Shown: piece by piece, positions 1 to 7,449 of the stretch
Layout of the letters: the number at the start of each line of letters is the position of its first letter
How positions within the stretch are numbered: the stretch's first letter is position 1
Assembly (NCBI GenBank): GCA_036675425.1
Contig: JAKFFB010000077.1
Span: 1-64,000 of the forward strand
Origin: SCTD01 sp036675425
Lineage (GTDB): Bacteria; Actinomycetota; Actinomycetes; Mycobacteriales; SCTD01
DNA length: 64,000 nt
Direction of reading: 5' to 3'
The notes under the pieces: generated by a model
Database searches by the model: none
Seen by the model: the letters and a program-made list of their open reading frames with translations, nothing else
What the model was told of the DNA's origin: nothing
Translations under genes and position numbers: made by a program

Positions 1-761
1 GAGGCTCTGAAGTTTTTCCCGCTGGTCACTTAGTCCGGCACGTCCGAGGACACGATCAATCCCGTCCTGGCCCGCCTGCTCGGCCACGACTTGGAGTAGG
101 ACTCGGCTCGTCACCGTTGATGTGCCAGGCACCGCACGGTTGGTTTTTGGCATGAATTATCACCTTCAGATGTGAAGTTGAAGGGGGCGAATGGACAATG
201 CGAAAGGCAGGAATTGAACTGCCGGAGGAATCGCGCACTCCGGATCACGCATGGCACGGCATGCACCAAAGTTGGGCCCTAGGGGCGTTCAAGAAAGCTC
301 GACGCCCGTGCCGTCAAGACAGGGGGAGGCCGGGAACGTGAAGTTGCGATTCCGCCTGAGCATCGCGCGGGGCATGGCAAAACAGCGGTGGGGGAGGCGG
401 GAGCATTTCGGAGACCTTTGCTGTTCGGCAGCCCGGCTGACCTCGAGGGCCCCGTGGCTTTGCGTCCCCGGCTCGCACCGGGTTTGCCGTTGTCGCTTGA
501 CGACTGGTGCTTCGCCGCGTTCGGGGCGGCACTTGAGCAATTCGGACGTTTTGGTCATCTGGGACCAGATGGCATCTGGGCAGTGATGTGGTCCTTTGTG
601 ACCAGTCCCGACGGGCCCGCGTCGCCTCTGCGCACCAGGTCGGGGGCGCGCAGATGGCCGCTGGGCCCGCGGTGCGCACGTAGCATGTCGCCCTGACGGG
701 CGTCCCGCCCAGCTCCCGGGGACTCGTCCGCGCCGGCCCCCTCCCGGCGCGAGGGCTTCGC
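1..761. other. Gene-poor leader region, no confident gene
   Basis: No open frame here has a credible start, a ribosome site or a recognisable domain. Bases 100-400 are visibly less GC-rich than the rest of the window. Two weak traces were seen. Codons ending at about 101 read LARLLGHDLE then stop, loosely like the end of a tyrosine recombinase. The minus strand at 206-223 forms a T-arm-like hairpin (GGCAG stem, TTCAATTC loop). Neither is enough to annotate. The 3' part is presumably the promoter region of the PAS-GGDEF-EAL gene starting at 762. Confidence 0.6.
556..571. promoter_or_regulatory. Palindrome upstream of the first PAS-GGDEF-EAL gene
   Basis: CATCTGG-GA-CCAGATG is a perfect inverted repeat with a 2-base centre. 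CATCTGGG recurs at 573-580, giving two half-sites 17 bases apart. It lies about 190 bases before the start at 762, so it could be an operator. No regulator can be assigned and chance is not excluded. Confidence 0.25.
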
Positions 762-3700
762 ATGGACCGGAAGAGCACTCCCATCGACCAACACCCCGTG
801 CTCGCGGCACTTCTCGCGTCGCCGACGACCGTGCTCGTGACCGTCGACCTGTCCGGCGCCATCAGCGCGTGGTCGGCCGGTGCCGAGCGCGTCTACGGCT
901 GGACCGCGTCTGAGATCGTGGGCCGGCCGCTCGCGACGCTCTTCCCGCCTGACCGCCTGGGTGAGATGGCGCTGCGGGACCGGCTGCTGGCCGAGGACCA
1001 CATCCCGCCCTTCGAGACGGTCCGGCTGGACCGCCACGGGCGCGGCGTCGACGTCGAGATCCACCTCATGCTGCTGCGCGACCCGGACGGCGAGGTGGTC
1101 GGCACGCTGGCACTGCACCGCGACCTGCGCCCGGCGAGGGAGCTCCAGCAGGCCGTCAACGAGCGCGACGAGGAGCTGCGCGCGCGGTTCGCCGACTCGC
1201 CCGTCGCGCAGGGCCGGGTGGATCTCGACGGCCGGATCCTCGAGGTCAACCGTGCGCTGGAGGACCTGCTCAGGCGACCGGCGGAGCAGCTCGTCGGCAT
1301 CGACGCCGTGACGCTGTTCGCCGAGGAGTCGCGAGAGGAGGTGCTCGAGGCCCTCGGCCGCCTCACCTCGCACGAGGTGCGCGCGCTCGCGCAGGAGCAC
1401 GACGTGCTGAGGCCCGACGGGGAGCGGGTCCGCACCGTCATCTCCGTCGCCCTGATGCACGACGGCTGCGGGCAGCCGCAGCTGGCCGCGTCCGTCCAGG
1501 ACGTCTCGGCGCTGCGCGCCGCCGAGGGGCGCATGCGCGTCGAGGCGGCGCGCTACGAGGCGCTGCTCGAGACCATGCCGGTCGCTGTCTTCACCTACGA
1601 CCCGGAAGGGCGGTGCACGTCCTCCCGAGGCCGCGCCCTGGCCGGCCTCGGACTGGCGGAGAACGAGCTGGTCGGCGTCGACCTCGTCGAGATGTACGCG
1701 GCTGCTCCCGAGGTCACCGGTGCGCTGAGGGCTTCGCTCGAGGGTGAAGAGGCGCAGGTTCGGGCGAGCGAGGCGGGGCGGGAGTGGCGCGCCGACTACC
1801 GCCCGCTGCGCGACGAGCAAGGCACCGTCGTCGGGGGCATCGGCATCGCGGTCGACATCACCGAGCTCGCGACCGCGGAGCGGGAGCTGCGGGCCAGCGA
1901 GGCGCGCCTCACCTCGCTCCTGCAGCACGCCTCCGACCTGGCCCTGGTGGTGGATCGGGAGGGCCGCATCAGCTACGCCAGCCCGGGGGTCAGCAGCCAG
2001 CTCGGATACGACTCCACCGAGCTGCTGGGGCGCTCGGCCTGGGACTTCGACCACCCCGACGACCGGGGCATCGTGGAGGCCGGGCTGCGCGACATCGCGG
2101 GCCGTCCGGGTGGCACGGCGCGCTTCGAGTGCCGCGTCCTGCACGCAGACGGCACCTGGCGCTGGGCGGACCACGTGCTGACGAACCTGGTCCACGACCC
2201 CGCCGTGCGGGGGATGGTCGTGAACATCCGGGAGTCGACCGAGCGCCGGCGGGCGGAGGAGGAGCTGCGCCGGCTCGCCGTGCGCGACTCGCTCACCGGG
2301 CTCGCGAACCGGACCCTGCTGCTCGACCGCATCGGCCAGGCGCTCAGCGCCGGCCGCCGCTCCGGTGACGTCACCGGGCTGGTCGTGCTCGACGTCGTCG
2401 GCATGAGCGAGCTGAACGAGGCCATCGGCCAGGAGGGCGGCGATCAGGTCCTGCGCGTCCTCGCGACCCGGTTGGAGGGCGCCCTGCGCGACTCCGACAG
2501 CGCCGCCCGGGTGGGCGGTGACGAGTTCGCCGTTCTCGTCGACGACGTCGGCTCGGCGGAGGACCTGCGCGCGCTCGCTTCGTCGCTGGTGGAGATCGCC
2601 GAGGAGCCGGTGGACATCGACGGCTCACCGGTGTCGGTCCGGTTGCAGGCCGGCTCGTCCGTGAGCCCGGCGGACGACGCCGGCGCGCTGCTTGCAGCGG
2701 CCGAGCAGGCGATCCCGCACGACAGCTGGTCGCGTCGGGTCATCGTCCGGTCCGCCACCAGCGAGGGGGAGCTGGCGCAGGTTCGCGAGGCGGCGGTCGA
2801 GCGGCTTCGTACGGCCATCGGCGAAGGGGAGCTGGAGCTGCACTACCAGCCGGTCGTCCGGGTCGAGACGCAGGAGCCGATCGGCGTCGAGGCGCTGGTG
2901 CGATGGCGACACCCGGAGCGCGGCCTGCTCGGACCGCTCGACTTCATCCCCCTGGCCGAGCAGTCGGGGCTGGTCGTCGAGCTCGGTGAGTGGGTGCTGC
3001 GGACGGCCTTCGAGCGGATCGCGGCCTGGTCGGCCACCGGCCGGGCGCTCTCCGTCGGGGTCAACCTCTCGCCCCGGCAGCTCGTTGGCGGCGCCTTCCC
3101 CGAGCTGGTGCGCACCCTGCTCGCCCAGACGGGGGTCCGGCCGGAGCTCCTGATCCTCGAGGTCACCGAGAGCGCGCTGATGGACGACCCCGGCGCCCCG
3201 GGAGTGCTCCGGCAGATCCGCGAGATGGGCGTACGCCTGGCTCTCGACGACTTCGGCACCGGCTACTCCTCGTTGACCTACCTGAAGAAGTTCCCCGTCG
3301 ACGCGATCAAGATCGACAGGTCGTTCGTCAGCGGACTCGGGCGCGACGCCGACGACGAGGCGATCGTCACGTCGGTGGTCAGCCTGGCCCGGGCGGTGGG
3401 CAAGACGGTCGTCGCGGAGGGGGTCGAGACCGTCGAGCAGCTCGACGCCCTGCGCGCGCTCGGGGTCGACCAGGCCCAGGGCTTCCTCTGGTCGCGGGGC
3501 CTGCCGGCCGACGAGGTCGAGCAGTGGCTCGACGTCCGCGGCGCCGCACCGCTGCCCGTGCGCGGTCGGGCGCACGCCCGCCTGGTCACCCGACCGGCCC
3601 CGTCCGGTGGTGCGGACGAGGAGCGGATCCTCGCGCTGCACGCAGAGGGCGCGTCGCTGCACACCATCGCCGCGGCCCTCAACGCCGAGGGCCGGCGGAC

Positions 3701-3785
3701 TCCGGCCGGACCGCGCTGGACGACCAAGACCGTCGCCCGCGTCGTCGCCAACCGGCTGGTGCCCCGGCTGGACGCCGGGGACTGA
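762..3785 (+). CDS. PAS(x4)-GGDEF-EAL protein with recombinase-like C-terminal tail
   Basis: This is a 1007-residue cytoplasmic c-di-GMP enzyme with no membrane segment. Four PAS/PAC-like domains span about 12-125, 140-250, 262-370 and 380-505. A GGDEF domain (about 510-670) and an EAL domain (about 685-930) follow. The GGDEF signature at 585-589 is intact, but the usual DFK/ND region reads DVVGMSELNE and the late ADxAMYxAK motif is lost, so cyclase activity is doubtful. The EAL domain keeps E710-A-L, NLSP, EVTES, DDFGTGYSS, KIDRSFV and VAEGVET, so phosphodiesterase activity is expected. Residues about 952-1000, after a Pro/Arg-rich linker, match the pattern of a serine-recombinase helical segment (IAAALNAEG, TPAG, W). 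The same tail ends the convergent neighbour at 3905. The ATG at 762 follows a weak GAGGGC ribosome site. Confidence 0.9.
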   Translation: MDRKSTPIDQHPVLAALLASPTTVLVTVDLSGAISAWSAGAERVYGWTASEIVGRPLATLFPPDRLGEMALRDRLLAEDHIPPFETVRLDRHGRGVDVEIHLMLLRDPDGEVVGTLALHRDLRPARELQQAVNERDEELRARFADSPVAQGRVDLDGRILEVNRALEDLLRRPAEQLVGIDAVTLFAEESREEVLEALGRLTSHEVRALAQEHDVLRPDGERVRTVISVALMHDGCGQPQLAASVQDVSALRAAEGRMRVEAARYEALLETMPVAVFTYDPEGRCTSSRGRALAGLGLAENELVGVDLVEMYAAAPEVTGALRASLEGEEAQVRASEAGREWRADYRPLRDEQGTVVGGIGIAVDITELATAERELRASEARLTSLLQHASDLALVVDREGRISYASPGVSSQLGYDSTELLGRSAWDFDHPDDRGIVEAGLRDIAGRPGGTARFECRVLHADGTWRWADHVLTNLVHDPAVRGMVVNIRESTERRRAEEELRRLAVRDSLTGLANRTLLLDRIGQALSAGRRSGDVTGLVVLDVVGMSELNEAIGQEGGDQVLRVLATRLEGALRDSDSAARVGGDEFAVLVDDVGSAEDLRALASSLVEIAEEPVDIDGSPVSVRLQAGSSVSPADDAGALLAAAEQAIPHDSWSRRVIVRSATSEGELAQVREAAVERLRTAIGEGELELHYQPVVRVETQEPIGVEALVRWRHPERGLLGPLDFIPLAEQSGLVVELGEWVLRTAFERIAAWSATGRALSVGVNLSPRQLVGGAFPELVRTLLAQTGVRPELLILEVTESALMDDPGAPGVLRQIREMGVRLALDDFGTGYSSLTYLKKFPVDAIKIDRSFVSGLGRDADDEAIVTSVVSLARAVGKTVVAEGVETVEQLDALRALGVDQAQGFLWSRGLPADEVEQWLDVRGAAPLPVRGRAHARLVTRPAPSGGADEERILALHAEGASLHTIAAALNAEGRRTPAGPRWTTKTVARVVANRLVPRLDAGD

Positions 3786-3786
3786 G

Positions 3787-3859
3787 AGCCGCGTGTCGGA
3801 CTCGAACCGACGACCTTCGCTTTACAAGAGCGGTGCTCTACCAGCTGAGCTAACGCGGC
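3787..3859 (-). tRNA. tRNA-Thr (anticodon TGU)
   Basis: Read on the minus strand, a 73-base cloverleaf is complete. The acceptor stem is GCCGCGT/ACGCGGC, the D-arm GCTC/GAGC, the anticodon loop CTTGTAA with anticodon TGT, the T-arm GTCGG-TTCGAGT-CCGAC and the discriminator T. CCA is not encoded. There may be a C-A mismatch at the top of the anticodon stem. Its 3' end lies one base from the stop codon of the preceding plus-strand gene. A possible promoter sits upstream: TACGCT at 3873-3878 as -10, and a weak ATGACG at 3898-3903 as -35. Confidence 0.95.
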
Positions 3860-3904
3860 GGGGCAGGTCTGCAGCGTAGTGAACGCCGGCCTGCTCGCGT
3901 CATC

Positions 3905-6900
3905 TCACAGGTCGGTGTCGGGGTAGGCCGCGGACGCGATCACCCGGGCCACGCTGGTCCGGTGCCAGCGCAGGCCGCTCGGGGTGCGGAAGCCCTCCTG
4001 GGTCAGTGCCGACGCGATGGTCGCGAGTGACGCCCCCTCCGCGTGCAGCGCCAGCAGTCGCTCCAGGCCGTGCTCGGCGCCGACCTCCGGCTGCGGGCGG
4101 CGACGGCGTGGCGGGCGTGGACTGGTGACCTCGGCGGAAGCGAAGCCGGAGTGGAAGCGCCCGTCCGCCGGGACGTCCTCGGGTGCGATCGCCGGGGTCC
4201 ACAGCCAGCCCTGGCCGGCGGCGCAGCCGAGGCGTCGCAGCGCCGCCGCCTGCTGGGCGGTCTCGACCCCTTCTGCCACCACGCTGACGCCGACGGCACG
4301 GGCGAGGTCCACGATGGAGGCGACGATGGCGAGCGAATCCCGGTCGTCGGTGATGTGACCGACGAAGCTCCGGTCGATCTTCAGGATGCTGATCGGCAGC
4401 TCCCGCAGGTAGGCGAGCGAGCTGTAGCCCACCCCGAAGTCGTCGATCGCGATGCCGAAGCCGCGGTCGCGCAACCGCCGGAGCAGCGCGACCGCGACCT
4501 GCGTGTCACCCATCACCGCGCCCTCGGTGATCTCGAGGACGACGTCCGTCGGGGACAGCGCCGCGGACTCCGTCGCGGCGACGACCAGCTGCTCGAGGTG
4601 CGGGTCGTTCAGGTTGCGGGCCGAGAGGTTGACGGCGATGTAGCTCTCGGCGGGCAGGGCACCGCCGGCTCGGAGCGCCGCCGCCTCGTGCAGTGCGCGG
4701 GAGAGGACCCAGCCGTCCAGGTCGGCTGCCAGGCCGGCCAGCTCGGCCACCGCCACGAAGCGGGCCGGGGGGACCACGCCGTGCACCGGGTGGTGCCACC
4801 GGGCCAGTGCCTCGCAGCCGAGGACCCGACCCGAGGTCAGCTCGATCACCGGCTGGTAGTGCAGTGCCAGGGCGTTGTGCTCGATCGCCGCGCGCAGGTC
4901 CATCGCCAGCTCGTACTGGCCCTCGGCCTCCTCGGCCAGCGACGCGTCGAAGTGCCGCACGCGTCCGCGACCGGCGGCCTTCGCGGCGTACATCGCCGTG
5001 TCGGCGAAGCGGAGCAGGTCGCTGGCGGACGCGCCAGGAGAGGTCGCCACCCCGACGGAGGCGGAGACGTGGACCGGTCCGAACCCGATGTCGACCGGCT
5101 CGGCCAGCGAGGCCAGCAGCTGCTCGGCGATCTCGCCGGCGGCGGGCTCGTCGACGTCCTCGCACACCGCGACGAACTCGTCGCCGCCGAAGCGGGCGAG
5201 CGTGTCGGACGGTCGGATCGCGCCGCGCAGCCGGTCTGCCACCGCCACCAGCAGCTCGTCACCCGAGCCGTGACCACGCGAGTCGTTGACCAGCTTGAAG
5301 TGGTCCAGGTCGACGAAGACCACCGCGGTACCGCTGCTCTCGCGCTCCAGGGCGTGCTCCAGCCGGTCCAGGAGCAGGGTTCGGTTCGGCAGGCCGGTGA
5401 GCCCGTCGTGCACCGCGGCGTGCCGGAGCTCGCGTTCGGTGCGGCGTGCCTCGGTGACGTCGGACACCATCGCCAGGTAGCCCTCCAGCGCGCCGTCCAC
5501 GTCCTGCAGCAGCGTCGCCGCCACGGACAGCACCCGCTGATCCCCGGTCGGATGCTGGTAGGCCACCTCATCCTGCACCGTGTCGCTGATGGACGCGTCC
5601 CGCAGCCGCTGCTCCAGTCGGGCCAGGTGCTCGCGCGCGACCAGCGAGACAGCAGCTCCCCCGTACACCTCCTCCTGCGAGACGCCCAGGATCTCGGCCA
5701 TCCGCGCGTTCGCGTAGAGCGTCGACCCCTGCGGTGAGAGCGCCCAGATGCCCTCGCCTCCGGTGTCGGCGATCGCGCGGTACCGCGCCTCCGAGGCGCG
5801 CAGCGCCCGCTCCGCCTCGACCCGGTCGGTCACGTCGACGAGGTTGCTGACGATCCCACCGACGGCCGTGTCCAGCAGGTTGCTGGCCGTCACCTCCATG
5901 TGCCGCCAGCCTCCGGACGCGTCACGCGCCCGCATCCGGATCGTCTCGGTGCTGCTCGTGCGGAGGACCCGGGAGTACGCCTCCTGCGCGGAGCGACGGT
6001 CGTCGGGGTGCACCAGCTCCCAGCAGTCGGCCCCGAGCAGCGACTCCACGTCGTGGCCGAGCATGTGCCGGACCGCCGAGGACACGTGGAGGACGGTGCC
6101 CTCGGCATCGGTCACCACGGCCACGTCGTTCGCGCGCCGGTTCAGGGCGAGGAAGAACTCCTCCTGCTGGCGCTGCCGCTGCTCGGCGTCCCGGAGCCGG
6201 GTGAGGTCGTGCCAGAACACCGCCACGCCCGCGGGGCTCCCGTGCTCGTTGCAGAACGCGCTCAGGTCGGCCAGCACGGGAACGGGGCGTCCCGCGGCAC
6301 CGACCAGCGTGCCCTCGACCTGGGTCGACTGCCGCTCGCCGGTGAGCAGCTGCGCCACCGCGCGGTCGACCAGGCCCGGGTCGAGCGGATGGGCCAGCAC
6401 GGCCAGCGGCTGGTCGAGCACCATCCCGGCGGGCTGCCCGATGAGCGTGCCCAGCGCGTCGTTGGCGGCAACCACCAGTCCGCGGACGTCGACCGTCGCC
6501 TGCGGCACGAGCGACTGCTCGAAACGGGCGCGCAGGTGGGCCTCGTGCCGGGCGCGGGCCTGCCGCTCGTGGTGCCACTGCGTGATGTCGACGACGTTCC
6601 CGACGATCGAGCGGACGTACGGGTCGTCCCGCAGGTCGGTCAGCGTCTCCCGCATCCACGTCCACCCGCCGTCGGCACGCCGGACGCGGCACTCCACGAC
6701 CTCCTGTCGTGAGGTCCGCGTGACCAGCCGCTCCCACGCCGCTCGGAAGGCCTCCTGCTCGTGCGGGTGCACGAAGTCGATCGCGCAGGCGTGGTCGATC
6801 TGCCGGAACTCCCAGCCGAGCTGGTCGAGGACTCCCGTCGTGGCCGACGTGATCCGTCCCTCGGCATCGGCCGTCCAGGTGATGTCGGCGGCGTTGTGCA

Positions 6901-7321
6901 GCAGGGACTGCCAGCGCGCCTCGCTCGCGACCGGCGACAGCCCTGTCGGGAACCACACGCTGCGCAGCACCGGCTGGGTGTCGGCCCCGCGCGGCAGCAG
7001 CGACCAGGTCATGACCACGACCTGCTCCTGCTCGCGACCGCCGCTGAGGCGCAGGTCGACCTCACCGGCGAGCTGCCCGGTCTCGGCGGAGTCCAGGGCG
7101 CGCAGCAGCGCGGCGCGGTCCTCGATGTCGCTGCAGAGATCAGCCGCGGACTGTCCCGCGAGCTGCTCGAACGGCAGCTGCAGCAGCGTGGCGAACGAGC
7201 GGCTGACCTGCAGCAGCCGGCCGTCCGGGGACAGCAGCGCCGTCGGGAGCGCTGCCTGCTCGACGTCCAGGTGGGGCAGGGCATCGACGCCGTGCGGCGT
7301 CCCTGCTCCGGTCCTGCTCAC
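3905..7321 (-). CDS. PAS(x5)-GGDEF-EAL protein with recombinase-like C-terminal tail
   Basis: This is a 1138-residue soluble c-di-GMP enzyme. About five PAS/PAC modules occupy 15-625, followed by GGDEF (about 628-790) and EAL (about 800-1050). The GGDEF half looks fully competent: DLDHFKLVND, GGDEF at 712-716 and ADTAMYAAK. The EAL half keeps E837-A-L, EITEG, DDFGVGYSS, KIDRSFV and VAEGVET. Both activities are therefore possible. After a PRPPRRRRP linker the tail (about 1085-1130; ALHAEGASLATIASAL, TPSG, W) closely matches the tail of the convergent protein at 762. The GTG at 7321 is chosen because GAAGGAGGAG sits 5 bases upstream; the 51 in-frame codons before it look non-coding. It lies 128 bases downstream of the REC-EAL gene of the chemosensory operon and may be co-transcribed. 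Confidence 0.9.
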   Translation of the reverse strand: MSRTGAGTPHGVDALPHLDVEQAALPTALLSPDGRLLQVSRSFATLLQLPFEQLAGQSAADLCSDIEDRAALLRALDSAETGQLAGEVDLRLSGGREQEQVVVMTWSLLPRGADTQPVLRSVWFPTGLSPVASEARWQSLLHNAADITWTADAEGRITSATTGVLDQLGWEFRQIDHACAIDFVHPHEQEAFRAAWERLVTRTSRQEVVECRVRRADGGWTWMRETLTDLRDDPYVRSIVGNVVDITQWHHERQARARHEAHLRARFEQSLVPQATVDVRGLVVAANDALGTLIGQPAGMVLDQPLAVLAHPLDPGLVDRAVAQLLTGERQSTQVEGTLVGAAGRPVPVLADLSAFCNEHGSPAGVAVFWHDLTRLRDAEQRQRQQEEFFLALNRRANDVAVVTDAEGTVLHVSSAVRHMLGHDVESLLGADCWELVHPDDRRSAQEAYSRVLRTSSTETIRMRARDASGGWRHMEVTASNLLDTAVGGIVSNLVDVTDRVEAERALRASEARYRAIADTGGEGIWALSPQGSTLYANARMAEILGVSQEEVYGGAAVSLVAREHLARLEQRLRDASISDTVQDEVAYQHPTGDQRVLSVAATLLQDVDGALEGYLAMVSDVTEARRTERELRHAAVHDGLTGLPNRTLLLDRLEHALERESSGTAVVFVDLDHFKLVNDSRGHGSGDELLVAVADRLRGAIRPSDTLARFGGDEFVAVCEDVDEPAAGEIAEQLLASLAEPVDIGFGPVHVSASVGVATSPGASASDLLRFADTAMYAAKAAGRGRVRHFDASLAEEAEGQYELAMDLRAAIEHNALALHYQPVIELTSGRVLGCEALARWHHPVHGVVPPARFVAVAELAGLAADLDGWVLSRALHEAAALRAGGALPAESYIAVNLSARNLNDPHLEQLVVAATESAALSPTDVVLEITEGAVMGDTQVAVALLRRLRDRGFGIAIDDFGVGYSSLAYLRELPISILKIDRSFVGHITDDRDSLAIVASIVDLARAVGVSVVAEGVETAQQAAALRRLGCAAGQGWLWTPAIAPEDVPADGRFHSGFASAEVTSPRPPRRRRPQPEVGAEHGLERLLALHAEGASLATIASALTQEGFRTPSGLRWHRTSVARVIASAAYPDTDL

Positions 7322-7449
7322 GCGTTCTCCTCCTTCTCGCTCGATGACGGTGGGAGCAGGACCGTCGACGCCTATGGACGGGGGCCGGTGACAGTCTGGG
7401 GCACAAGGGGCAGATCGGGAAGCCGATCGGCGAAGTGGCCCGGACGGCG

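Noticed and set aside
388..696. Possible 102-residue gene in the left leader region
   Set aside because: No ribosome site, no domain, and several competing frames of similar length in all directions.
4043..5737. Long plus-strand open frame (564 codons) opposite the PAS-GGDEF-EAL gene
   Set aside because: It is antisense to a protein with intact catalytic motifs, has Gln/Arg/Val-biased composition and no domain.
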